Source: CAIRDP01 sp037134895
GTDB taxonomy: Bacteria; Bacteroidota; Bacteroidia; Bacteroidales; FEN-979
Assembly: GCA_037134895.1 (NCBI GenBank)
Contig: JBAXLI010000024.1
Coordinates: forward strand, 1-53,067
DNA: 53,067 nucleotides
Direction of reading: 5' to 3'
This document shows, piece after piece, positions 1-8,471 of this stretch (positions within the stretch are counted from its first letter, which is position 1; every line of letters starts with the position of its first letter). A program made the position numbers and the translations under genes. The notes beneath the pieces are model-generated. The model had not been told where the DNA came from. It ran no database searches and worked only from the letters and a program-made list of their open reading frames with translations.

Positions 1-55
1 GCATCCTGCATCCCGCATCCCGCATCCTGCATCCCGCATCCCGCATCCTGCATCC
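1..55. repeat. Heptamer tandem repeat at window edge
   Basis: Eight back-to-back copies of GCATCCY (the last lacks its final base). The seventh base follows the order T,C,C,T,C,C,T, so the array has a 21-bp higher period made of three heptamers. It touches the window edge and may continue to the left. The array is intergenic, upstream of a plus-strand methyltransferase gene. Units are too short and lack spacers, so it is not a CRISPR. It is probably a slippage-prone intergenic microsatellite. Confidence 0.9.
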
Positions 56-111
56 GTCCAAGTGAAAATATTTCTGTACTTTTACCGCTGAATCCGCAAA
101 AACAGGGGAGA

Positions 112-834
112 ATGGGCCTAAAACTGAACCTGATCAGAAAAACAAAATGGAATTTCATCCGCTTCGGATTACACAGGATCTTCGGCCCTTTCAGCGGAGC
201 AATGCTCAACCTGGCCTACCTTTCGAAAGTCTCCAAATGGATATCTGTAAATAAAAATATTGAGTTCAATGACTTTTATTCTCCCAAATGGGACTATAAC
301 AAGCGGTATAAACTCTACGAATACGTGCTGAATAAAAAGCAGCTTTCTGGAAAGATCCATTACATGGAATTCGGTGTATCGGGCGGACATTCATTTGAAT
401 GGTGGGTCAATCGTAATACTGATTCGGGATCACTCTTCACGGGATTCGATACATTCGAAGGACTGCCTGAAGACTGGGGCGGGTTTCAGAAAGGAGCAAT
501 GTCGACCAACTCAAAGCTTCCGCAGGTAAGCGATAAAAGGGCGGAATTCGTAAGGGGTTTGTTCCAGGACAGCCTGCCGGATTATGTTAAAAACCTTGAC
601 AGGTCCTGCCGCAAGGTGATCATGATGGATGCCGACCTTTACACATCAACCCTATACGTATTGACAACACTTGCGCCATACATCGGGAAAGGCGATATAA
701 TCTTCTTCGACCAGTTCAACGTGCCTATGCACGAATTCCTTGCCTTTATCAATTTCACCTCAAGCTATTACCTCAAAATGCAGCTAATCGGAGCTGCGAA
801 CAATTATTACTTCTGCGCTTTTGAGGTAGCCTGA
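112..834 (+). CDS. TylF/MycF-like class I SAM methyltransferase
   Basis: A 240-residue protein with the pattern of the TylF/MycF macrocin O-methyltransferase family, which methylates hydroxyls, often of sugars, using S-adenosylmethionine. The SAM-binding glycine motif is MEFGVSGGHSF near residues 84-94, followed by the family-typical FDTFEGLPEDW near residue 117. MDADLYTSTL near residue 172 and DIIFFDQF near residue 197 supply the acidic residues that bind metal in this family. The ATG has a GGGGAG one base upstream, which is too close to be a normal ribosome site. The gene ends 4 bp from the convergent helicase gene. A role in modifying surface glycans fits the region, but the substrate is unknown. 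Confidence 0.8.
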   Translation: MGLKLNLIRKTKWNFIRFGLHRIFGPFSGAMLNLAYLSKVSKWISVNKNIEFNDFYSPKWDYNKRYKLYEYVLNKKQLSGKIHYMEFGVSGGHSFEWWVNRNTDSGSLFTGFDTFEGLPEDWGGFQKGAMSTNSKLPQVSDKRAEFVRGLFQDSLPDYVKNLDRSCRKVIMMDADLYTSTLYVLTTLAPYIGKGDIIFFDQFNVPMHEFLAFINFTSSYYLKMQLIGAANNYYFCAFEVA

Positions 835-838
835 TTTT

Positions 839-2020
839 TTAATTCCGCTTAAAAGACGCTGAATGGCTTGATGCGACAGGCCTTCCTGTAACAAAAGGAT
901 GGTTGTCGATCACCGTGATGGGTTTCGGAAGCAATTTATGGATGTCTTTCAGGAATACTCTTTCTTCAGTATCACAAAATGAATAAGCCATACCTTTTAA
1001 TCCGGCCCTGCCCGTGCGGCCAATTCGGTGGATATAAGTTTCCGGGATATTGGGGATCTCATAATTGATGACATGCGAAAGCTGTTCTATGTCGATTCCC
1101 CTGGCTGCAATATCGGTTGCTACCAGTACCCTGGTTGAGCGGTTCTTGAAATTCTTCAGCGCACTTTGCCTTGCAGCCTGGGATTTGTTCCCGTGAATAG
1201 CAGCAGCTTTTATTCCGGCCTTTACGAGGTCCCTGCTTACCTTATCAGCCCCATGTTTGGTCCTTGTAAATACCAGGGCTGAGTCGATGGACTGGTCTTG
1301 TAAAATATGTATGAGAAGTGACTTTTTATCGCCTTTGTTCACATAAAACAACGATTGTTTGATCAGTTCTGCCGTTGCAACAACCGGTTTGATCTCAACC
1401 TTCACAGGATTGACAAGAATTGAAGCGGAAAGCTTCTGTATTTCAGGGGGCATGGTTGCAGAGAAGAACAGGGTTTGCCTTTTTGAAGGAAGTTTGGCAA
1501 TGACTTTCCTGACATCATGGATAAAACCCATATCGAGCATCCTGTCGGCTTCGTCAAGCACAAAGAATTCAATGCTCTGAAGCGAGATAAATCCCTGGTT
1601 CATCAGGTCAAGCAATCTTCCGGGAGTGGCAATGAGAATGTCGATGCCGCTTTTCAGGGTAGTGGTTTGCGCGCCCTGCGAAACACCACCATAGATTACA
1701 GTATGCCTCAGTCCGGTATGTTTGCCATAGGCTGAAAAACTTTCGTTGATCTGTATGGCCAGTTCCCTTGTGGGTGTGAGAATCAGGGCCTTTACCAGGC
1801 GTTTTACAGCACCTGGATTCTTCTTATTATATAACAATTGCAAAATAGGAATGGCAAACGCTGCGGTTTTTCCAGTGCCTGTCTGGGCACATCCAAGAAG
1901 ATCCCTTCCTGTAAGCAGGACCGGGATAGCTTTTTCCTGTATGGGTGTTGGTTCAGTGTATCCTTCTGCTTTTACAGCATCAAGGATGGGTTTGATCAGA
2001 TTTAAATTTTCGAATAACAT
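839..2020 (-). CDS. DEAD-box ATP-dependent RNA helicase (RhlE-like)
   Basis: A 393-residue DEAD-box helicase that unwinds structured RNA using ATP in the cytoplasm, typically in ribosome assembly, RNA decay or cold adaptation. All core motifs are visible: Q motif (GYTEPTPIQEKAIP, residues 20-33), motif I AQTGTGKT (about 44-51), PTRELA, VLDEADRML (DEAD box), SAT, and HRIGRTGR (motif VI). The C-terminal tail after the helicase core is short, as in RhlE-type members. ATG start at 2020. The 241-bp upstream gap holds a TAnnTTTG box, so the leader would be about 170 nt. The gene is convergent with the methyltransferase gene and appears unrelated to the glycan locus. Confidence 0.95.
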   Translation of the reverse strand: MLFENLNLIKPILDAVKAEGYTEPTPIQEKAIPVLLTGRDLLGCAQTGTGKTAAFAIPILQLLYNKKNPGAVKRLVKALILTPTRELAIQINESFSAYGKHTGLRHTVIYGGVSQGAQTTTLKSGIDILIATPGRLLDLMNQGFISLQSIEFFVLDEADRMLDMGFIHDVRKVIAKLPSKRQTLFFSATMPPEIQKLSASILVNPVKVEIKPVVATAELIKQSLFYVNKGDKKSLLIHILQDQSIDSALVFTRTKHGADKVSRDLVKAGIKAAAIHGNKSQAARQSALKNFKNRSTRVLVATDIAARGIDIEQLSHVINYEIPNIPETYIHRIGRTGRAGLKGMAYSFCDTEERVFLKDIHKLLPKPITVIDNHPFVTGRPVASSHSASFKRN

Positions 2021-2197
2021 TATAATTGTATTTGGTAAGGCTGCATAAAAAAACCTAACCCGCCACAGCAGCCTGTTGTGACGGAAGAGAAGATATTCAA
2101 AACTGCCATTTACACAAAACGACAGTTCCTAAAAAAACTAAAATTCTTTGGGATTATCCGTGGTCGTTCAGATGGATAATGGGAGGAATAAGTTTTG

Positions 2198-2205
2198 CAA
2201 AGGTA
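2198..2205 (-). promoter_or_regulatory. Candidate -7 promoter box (TACCTTTG)
   Basis: Reading the minus strand, TACCTTTG matches the Bacteroidota -7 consensus TAnnTTTG and lies about 180 bp upstream of the DEAD-box helicase start. No clear TTTG -33 element is present at 19-21 bp upstream, so support is only moderate. It would give the helicase a long untranslated leader. Confidence 0.35.
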
Positions 2206-2261
2206 ATGATTAATTCGTTACGCGGATATTTATTTTTAAACCCTGCTTATTAAAGCCTTTG

Positions 2262-3296
2262 TCAGTCAAGGAATTTACCGGAAGTAATAACGGAATGGTC
2301 AGTTCTGACAAGCCTGTAAAGAAGGATCTGTCCGGAAAATCCTGCGGGAATTGATGTTTTCATTATCCTTGAAGTTACAGGAACTGTAAGAAGGCTTCTG
2401 CCCAGTATATCGAACACCTGCAGTCCGGCATTCGCATATTCCCTGCAACGCTTGAGATCAAATACCACAAGGCCATCCGCAGACCGGTAAACTTGAATTG
2501 TATTGGAAGGCGGATTTTCGTTCCCCCGGTTTGAAAGGGTCATTTTCCATTTATCGTATAAAGTCTGGAGGGAATCAATAGGGTCAACCGGGAAAACACC
2601 GGAATAATTGGCAGGATAAGCCATCCAGAGGTCACAGTATAGAGAATCAGGAGGATCGTTCATATTTGCCACCCTGATAAAGGAGGACTGTGATGATGCG
2701 TTTTTTGGGGCGCAACGGGTATCGGCACCGACGATCTTTGCCCCCTGGAGCGCGGACATAAGTTTATCGGAAAGTGGTCCGGGTGTATTCTGAAAGCGGC
2801 TTAGCATGGAATCCAGAATTTGCTGGCCCATCAGGATGTTGCCCTGAATGGAATAATATATATGATTGGTATCGTTTTTATAATCCATGCAGTTAATGCC
2901 GGTATAGGATGCGCTACGGGGGTGGCCTCCATTATAATCGGCTATTCCATACTGCCTGATTGAGGGGTTGTTTACTGCATCATGTGCAACCAGGGAATCG
3001 ATAATTTGCTGAGGTGATAATCCCTGCATCATCCAGTTATGGGCATGTTGCTGGTTAAGGGCCGCCCAGGAGGCCTGGGTGTGTATTACACCCACCCCGG
3101 GAATGACATCACTCAGAATCTGGGCGCCATGTGGGTAAGAGGCTGATGACCCCACGCAGGATGCTCCCGCACTGCCTATCTGTCCGGTTACCGAATCAAT
3201 CGCAACGATCGAAAAAGTGTCTTGTGCAGTGGAATTAAGGGAATGGATGATAATGGCCAACAGGACACAAAATAGTTCAATGCTGAATTTCTTCAT
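2262..3296 (-). CDS. Secreted DUF1028 protein with T9SS sorting domain
   Basis: Starting at the ATG at 3296 gives 344 residues with a signal peptide (MKKFSIELFC... then an Ala-Gln cleavage region). The mature N-terminus, from DTFSIVAIDSVTGQIGSAGA through VGADTRCAP, is a DUF1028 domain, a family with an Ntn-hydrolase-like fold and no settled substrate. The last 80 or so residues (IQVYRSADGLVVFDL ... LQVFDILGRSLLTV ... GKFLD) look like a T9SS type A sorting domain, so export to the cell surface is likely. An upstream in-frame ATG at 3338 overlaps the stop of the preceding gene (TAATG), but it would place 14 polar residues before the signal peptide. The gene sits directly downstream of an outer-membrane barrel gene, probably in one transcript. 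Confidence 0.8.
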   Translation of the reverse strand: MKKFSIELFCVLLAIIIHSLNSTAQDTFSIVAIDSVTGQIGSAGASCVGSSASYPHGAQILSDVIPGVGVIHTQASWAALNQQHAHNWMMQGLSPQQIIDSLVAHDAVNNPSIRQYGIADYNGGHPRSASYTGINCMDYKNDTNHIYYSIQGNILMGQQILDSMLSRFQNTPGPLSDKLMSALQGAKIVGADTRCAPKNASSQSSFIRVANMNDPPDSLYCDLWMAYPANYSGVFPVDPIDSLQTLYDKWKMTLSNRGNENPPSNTIQVYRSADGLVVFDLKRCREYANAGLQVFDILGRSLLTVPVTSRIMKTSIPAGFSGQILLYRLVRTDHSVITSGKFLD

Positions 3297-3337
3297 TACT
3301 GAAAATTTATCTGTTTGACATGAGAACCTTGAAATCA

Positions 3338-4072
3338 TTAAAAGTGAAACCCGACCTGTACCAGGTATCGGAATCCAACAGAGAACAGAGAAAGCTGCCC
3401 GCTGTTTTGAAAGTCATGACTAACAAACAGGTTGTTCATGGGCGGGAACTGGGATTGCAGTTTCTCGTAAATCTCCTGATAAACTTCCTGCATTTCAGCA
3501 CGATTGATGTTACCTGATATTATAGTAGAACCACCATAGTAGCTAACTGCAGGGCCTATCAGGACAAAATCAAGAGTCAGCCTTTTCCAAAATACAAACT
3601 GGTAACCAAGTTCCACACCCAAATTGAATATATAATAAGTGCCTTTAATCATTCCGGCGCTGTCGGCACTTGAATTTATAATATTAAAGTCGTTCTTAAA
3701 ATGGTACCCGTAATAACTTGCATAAGGTGCAATATAAACCCCATCAGGTGTTGGTCTGGCATTTCTTTTACTCAGATAAAACCGATATTCAAGGCATACA
3801 TTCACACCATACTTTTGCCTGCCTGATAAAGCTAATATGTTACCTATATTGTCGGGAAATAACTTGGGCAATGCAAGATACCCTAAAGTAATACAAGCGG
3901 TTTGATTCTTCCATAGATATCGTTCGTAACTGAGGGTAATATTATAGGTGCTCCAGATCATAGGAGTCGGATTGAACTTTATGACATTCTTATGATAAGG
4001 TTTCACCTCCTGGGCTATCAGAATACTCCCGGCCAATGAAAATACTATTAAAAAGAATAGTTTAATTCGCAT
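3338..4072 (-). CDS. Putative outer-membrane beta-barrel protein
   Basis: A 244-residue protein with a signal peptide (MRIKLFFLIVFSLAGSILIAQ) and a body of alternating polar and aromatic strands such as NITLSYERYLW, VNVCLEYRFYL, LGVELGYQFVFW and FSVGFRYLVQVGFHF. The chain ends in phenylalanine, the usual C-terminal signal for BAM-dependent outer-membrane insertion. It resembles the short DUF3575-like barrels common in Bacteroidota. Its stop overlaps an upstream in-frame ATG of the DUF1028 gene, and both genes read the same way. No specific transported substrate or enzyme activity can be named. Confidence 0.7.
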   Translation of the reverse strand: MRIKLFFLIVFSLAGSILIAQEVKPYHKNVIKFNPTPMIWSTYNITLSYERYLWKNQTACITLGYLALPKLFPDNIGNILALSGRQKYGVNVCLEYRFYLSKRNARPTPDGVYIAPYASYYGYHFKNDFNIINSSADSAGMIKGTYYIFNLGVELGYQFVFWKRLTLDFVLIGPAVSYYGGSTIISGNINRAEMQEVYQEIYEKLQSQFPPMNNLFVSHDFQNSGQLSLFSVGFRYLVQVGFHF

Positions 4073-4224
4073 ACCTGATTCAGACTTAGGAAAGGTAAAG
4101 ATATAATTAAATTTTAATCCTTAATTATAACCCCTGCCTGCAAGGATGGGGTATTGTGCAAAAATTTTCACTATATTGGCCAATAAAAGCATACGATTCA
4201 AAAGTATCACGCGTTAACTAATCT

Positions 4225-5991
4225 ATGAAACGGACCATATTATTCATTTTCCTTTTCATTCCGGCGTTATTATCTGCTATTAATGCCCCGGTAACCACTG
4301 CAGGTTCTTCCGGTGTTTGCCCCGGTTTGCCCTTTTCTGTTCCAATAACGGTTACTGGTTTTACACAGATCACTGCGATGACATTGCGGCTTGATTATGA
4401 TCCCACATTGATGACTTATACAGGCTTTGCCAATATAAATTCATCCCTGGCCGGGGTAAGTATCAATATGGTACCTGTGTCTCCTAATTTAAATAAAGTT
4501 TTAGTTGCCTGGTCCAGCGTGATCCCCCTGACGCTTGCAAGCGGATCCAAAATGTTTGACTTTAATTTTACCCTTATCTCAGGCTCTCCGGTATTCACAT
4601 TCAATAATACCGATGGCGGAGGGTCCCAGTGTGAATATGCTGATGCGAATGGTCTTCCTATGAATGATATTCCCTCTTCTTCATACTATTTCAATGCTGC
4701 AATAACCAATTTAACCCTCCCCCAGCCTGGTCCGATCTCGGGTTCAACTGTAGTATGTACAAGTCAGACGGGTGTAATTTACAGTATACCAGCTATCCCT
4801 GGTGCAACAAGCTATGCCTGGACAGTTCCGGCAGGTGCAGCGATCATTTCGGGTGGAACTACCAATACAATAACGGTTAACTACTCGGCCTCGGCCGTTT
4901 CAGGAAACATCACCGCCTCAGGGATAAACAACTGCGGACAAGGCCCTTCGTCTTCAATTTTTGTGACCGTGAATCAGCTGCCAGGGGCTGCAGGCAGTGT
5001 AACCGGAACATCATCTGTTTGTGCAGGAGTTTCTGATGTTGCTTATATGGTAAATTCGATTCCAAACGCTGTTACCTATATATGGTTGCTACCTCCAGGT
5101 GCAATGATCGTTTCAGGCGCAGGAACAAACTCAATACTGGTGAGTTTTTCAGCATCCGCAATCTCCGGCAACATCCTCGTTTATGGTAACAATCCATGTG
5201 GAAACGGCTCCAGTTCTCCTGCTTTTCAGGTTACGGTCGATCCCCTTCCTGATGCCGCAGGGCCAATTACAGGTCCTGAAAACGTTTGTTCAGGTGACAG
5301 CGGACTAATATATTTTACCAATTCTATACCAAATGCTGTATCTTATATTTGGACGGTTCCTCCTGGTGCAGTCATCTCTTCGGGCAGCGGAACCAACTCT
5401 ATTGTTGTCGATTTCCCCCCCGGGGCTTCCTCGGGTCCTGTAGCTGTTTATGGGATAAATACTTGCGGCAACGGAGCAGTATCTCCGGGTTTGAATATTG
5501 TTGTAAACCCCATTCCGCCTGCGCCAACGATTACATTTCCAAACGACACCCTGCATTCCAGTTCAGCTTCAGGCAATCAATGGTACCTGAATCAAAACGT
5601 GATTCCCGGGGCTACTTCGGTCACTTTCGTTCCATCGGTTACTGGTCACTATTCCTGTAAAGTAAATCTAAATGGTTGTTCTTCAGATTCTTCCAATTCA
5701 ATTTATGTTATCATGACCGGGCTCAAAGAATCGAGAGATTATGCTTGGGGGATTTTCCCCAATCCCAGTTCCGGAGCGTTCAAACTGTTTGTTTCTTCTG
5801 ACAAGGAAGAAAGGTTTAAAATAATGGTGTATAACAATTTAGGCAGCCAGGTGAATGCCGCTAAAGACCTTGTTGTAAATTCACGACATGAGTACTGGAT
5901 TGATCTTTATTTCCTCCCCGATGGGTTGTATTATATTATCCTGACTAATAATAATTATACCCTTTCCCAAAAAATCATAATCAAACACTGA
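4225..5991 (+). CDS. Surface protein: cohesin-like, three PKD-like repeats, T9SS tail
   Basis: A 588-residue secreted protein. Signal peptide at residues 1-18 (MKRTILFIFLFIPALLSA). Residues 20-160 have the cohesin-fold pattern (VPITVTGFTQITAMTLRLDY, then LMTYTGF and VLVAWSS). Three PKD-like repeats of about 85 residues follow (roughly 165-425), each with a VC near the start, a YIWTVPPGA-type core and a NxCGxG near the end. Next comes an Ig-like segment and then a T9SS type A sorting domain from about residue 504 (GIFPNPSSGAFKLF ... IIIKH). It shares architecture with the four proteins at 43.5-53 kb, about 38 kb away, and could belong to the same surface system. Function is unknown; adhesion or scaffolding is plausible. 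Confidence 0.8.
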   Translation: MKRTILFIFLFIPALLSAINAPVTTAGSSGVCPGLPFSVPITVTGFTQITAMTLRLDYDPTLMTYTGFANINSSLAGVSINMVPVSPNLNKVLVAWSSVIPLTLASGSKMFDFNFTLISGSPVFTFNNTDGGGSQCEYADANGLPMNDIPSSSYYFNAAITNLTLPQPGPISGSTVVCTSQTGVIYSIPAIPGATSYAWTVPAGAAIISGGTTNTITVNYSASAVSGNITASGINNCGQGPSSSIFVTVNQLPGAAGSVTGTSSVCAGVSDVAYMVNSIPNAVTYIWLLPPGAMIVSGAGTNSILVSFSASAISGNILVYGNNPCGNGSSSPAFQVTVDPLPDAAGPITGPENVCSGDSGLIYFTNSIPNAVSYIWTVPPGAVISSGSGTNSIVVDFPPGASSGPVAVYGINTCGNGAVSPGLNIVVNPIPPAPTITFPNDTLHSSSASGNQWYLNQNVIPGATSVTFVPSVTGHYSCKVNLNGCSSDSSNSIYVIMTGLKESRDYAWGIFPNPSSGAFKLFVSSDKEERFKIMVYNNLGSQVNAAKDLVVNSRHEYWIDLYFLPDGLYYIILTNNNYTLSQKIIIKH

Positions 5992-6094
5992 TGGGTTTTT
6001 CACTCTTTGAAAGGCAACCGCCTTCAGACTGACAAAATTGCAGACGCTGGGACACAACCCTAATGATTACGTAACAATATTCAAAGAAATTTGT

Positions 6095-6102
6095 TAAATT
6101 TG
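6095..6102 (+). promoter_or_regulatory. Candidate -7 promoter box (TAAATTTG)
   Basis: TAAATTTG matches the Bacteroidota TAnnTTTG -7 element and lies 70 bp before the DUF2142 gene. There is no good TTTG -33 element at the expected distance, so this is a weak call. Confidence 0.3.
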
Positions 6103-6172
6103 CCGAAAAAGGAGATGATTTCTTTCTCATTATCCTTATCATTTCCATAGCATCCTTTGATTTTGTTATGTT

Positions 6173-8464
6173 ATGAAAAAATTCAAATTTTCACTACTTG
6201 GCCTTTGCTTTTTCATTGTATCCGCATTGGTTATCGGGAATATTCACTCTTTCAGGCAGTTGCTCCCATCCCAGGAGGTTGAGATAAGCCATGGTGCAGC
6301 TTTCGGTCCTATGGTAAAGGATTATCTTTTTGTTCAGGAAGTGACTTTAAAAAAAAGATATATCAATGGGGTGGATGTTTTTCTTGCCAAAATGCCAGGT
6401 ACCGGCTCAAGTCAGAATGTTTTTTTGTTGCTTGATGCCAGTCACAGGATCCTCTTTACAAAAATGATTCATTCCGAAGAAATTGACGGGGCCTGCTATT
6501 ACCCTGTAGACTTTAATAAAAGTATTGACATCGGCAAGGGTGGGAAAATATTTGCCTGTGTTAATTCCATAGATGGGACTATGAATAATTACCTGGCCCT
6601 TCCGCGTAAAGCCAGCAGCGGACTGGGAAAATTATATGTTATTCCGGTATTAAACAATGATATCATCTCAACCCTGGAGAAACAACAAGGGGTGATCACC
6701 TTTGAAGGAAGCATGGGTATCAGGACTTATGAGTCGGGCAGCAGGTTTTTCACTCCCTTGCAGATGATGTTATATTTTTTCGCTTTCGCCCTGGCTTTAC
6801 TGATCATTTTTGCTAAAAAAATCAAACATTTTATTTTGAGTTTAACTCTTACTCCGGAATATATTTTTCTGGGAGTTTCAACGGTTTTTGGAGTTGCAAT
6901 GGTTTTCATAACCCCGCCTTTCCAGGTGCCGGATGAGCCCCAGCATTTTTACAGGTCATACCAGATCTCCAAATTCGATGTGTTCAAATACCGCGACAGT
7001 ATACCTCAATCTTTGGTACAGTTGGCCTCAATCTGCGACCGGATGAAGTTCATGGCACATGAGAAGACTAGTAAAAAAGAAATATTTGGCCTTGGAGAGA
7101 TCAAACTAAACCCGGGGCTGAAATCCAGGGTGGATTGCCCAAACTATGTATTACCTTACCTGCCACAGTCTGTTGGGATGATTATAGGGGAATTGTTCAA
7201 TATGTCCCCTCTCAAATTGTTCTACCTTGGCAGAATATTCAACTTGTTGGTATCAGTTATCCTGCTTTTTATTGCTATCAGAACTACTCCGGTTCTTAAA
7301 TGGCTTTTCTTCGCCCTGAGTATTTTACCAATGACATTATATCAGATGTCCTCATTGTCCTATGATGCACTTACCATCAGCCTTTCTTTTTTAATAATTG
7401 CAACTAATTTTAATCTGGCCTTTAATGAGGCGAAAACAATCAAGCCCCGTGACATACTTCTCCTTTTTGTCCTAAGTATTTTGTTATCATCTTGCAAACC
7501 ACCATATTATATCGCCATTTTTTCATTTTTAATTGTTCCTGTCAGCAAGCTTGGCTCCTGGAAGAAAATGGTAATCATTGGATGCGGATTGGTATTAACT
7601 GTTTTTGTCGTATCACAGTCATGGGCACCATCCCAGCAGTTTTTTCGATCATGGAACGAAAAGAAGCAGGTAATTTCCGAATCCGGTCCTCAGCCGGCAC
7701 CGGTCCCACGGGGTTCGGAAAAAGTTCAGACTGCACAGGCTCCGCAAAATCCGGCAAAGACTCCTGCACAGCCCGCTGCACCGGGCTCAGCTGATGCTAA
7801 ACCCTCAGCGCAACCAGCTGCACAGCAAGCCAAACCCGAACAGGCACTGGTAAGTCCCTTTGATCCCCCGGCACAAATTAAATTTATTTTGGATGATCCC
7901 TTCAGGTTCATTGGAATATTAATTGACACGATCAGGAAATTTGTCGGATTGTATTTTATCAGTTTCATCGGGCTCTTCGGTTGGGTGGATACTCCTCTTC
8001 CACCAGGAATAATTTATCCGTATTTAATCCTGTTAATTCTCATTGCATCAAGCAGTCCAACAAAAGGGATTAACATAAATCTCCTGAAAAAGGGCATTTT
8101 GTTTTCTTTGTTTGTCATTGGTTTTATCCTGGTTGAAACAGCCATGTACCTTTATTGTAACCCGGTTGGATGTAATCCGATAACCGCAGTGCAGGGGAGG
8201 TACTTTATAGCATTCGGTCCCTTGCTGTTCATCATTTTTTACAATCACTCCTTAACAGAGATTGCATTCGGGAAACCATTATTATCAAAAAAGCAAACCG
8301 AAAAGGAAAAACGCAACCAAAAAAAGAAAACCGACGTAAAAGGAAATGTAAACATGGAGTTGTATGCCAAATCGCTTCCTTGGATAATAACAGGGTTTGG
8401 CGTGTTTGTTTTGTTATATTCATTATATACCATTCTTGCACGATTTTACATCGTTTTGATATAG
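6173..8464 (+). CDS. DUF2142 polytopic membrane protein
   Basis: A 763-residue inner-membrane protein with the DUF2142 signature FITPPFQVPDEPQHFYRSYQ just after a transmembrane segment (near residue 250). Many further hydrophobic segments follow, including SILPMTLYQMSSLSYDALTI. DUF2142 proteins resemble GT-C glycosyltransferases and often sit beside polyprenyl-phosphate sugar synthases, exactly as here, where a DPM1-like GT2 starts 7 bp downstream. Residues about 1-200 form an N-terminal region with one membrane segment and an extracytoplasmic beta-rich part. Two features are odd: a Pro/Ala/Gln-rich low-complexity loop at about 506-566, and a Lys-rich loop (KKQTEKEKRNQKKK) near 704-717. Likely role: transfer of a lipid-linked sugar to a surface glycan (inference). 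Confidence 0.8.
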   Translation: MKKFKFSLLGLCFFIVSALVIGNIHSFRQLLPSQEVEISHGAAFGPMVKDYLFVQEVTLKKRYINGVDVFLAKMPGTGSSQNVFLLLDASHRILFTKMIHSEEIDGACYYPVDFNKSIDIGKGGKIFACVNSIDGTMNNYLALPRKASSGLGKLYVIPVLNNDIISTLEKQQGVITFEGSMGIRTYESGSRFFTPLQMMLYFFAFALALLIIFAKKIKHFILSLTLTPEYIFLGVSTVFGVAMVFITPPFQVPDEPQHFYRSYQISKFDVFKYRDSIPQSLVQLASICDRMKFMAHEKTSKKEIFGLGEIKLNPGLKSRVDCPNYVLPYLPQSVGMIIGELFNMSPLKLFYLGRIFNLLVSVILLFIAIRTTPVLKWLFFALSILPMTLYQMSSLSYDALTISLSFLIIATNFNLAFNEAKTIKPRDILLLFVLSILLSSCKPPYYIAIFSFLIVPVSKLGSWKKMVIIGCGLVLTVFVVSQSWAPSQQFFRSWNEKKQVISESGPQPAPVPRGSEKVQTAQAPQNPAKTPAQPAAPGSADAKPSAQPAAQQAKPEQALVSPFDPPAQIKFILDDPFRFIGILIDTIRKFVGLYFISFIGLFGWVDTPLPPGIIYPYLILLILIASSSPTKGININLLKKGILFSLFVIGFILVETAMYLYCNPVGCNPITAVQGRYFIAFGPLLFIIFYNHSLTEIAFGKPLLSKKQTEKEKRNQKKKTDVKGNVNMELYAKSLPWIITGFGVFVLLYSLYTILARFYIVLI

Positions 8465-8471
8465 GATACTT

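Noticed and set aside
1..55. Left-edge repeat as a CRISPR array
   Set aside because: The unit is 7 bp with no unique spacers.
4131..4165. Short hairpin with ACCCC/GGGGT arms in the divergent spacer near 4.1 kb
   Set aside because: The stem is only five base pairs, without a T-run, in a promoter region. It is too weak to call a terminator.
7492..7968. Alternative-frame open frames across the Pro/Ala/Gln-rich insert
   Set aside because: They arise from the low-complexity GC-rich stretch in the DUF2142 gene and have no start context or family resemblance.
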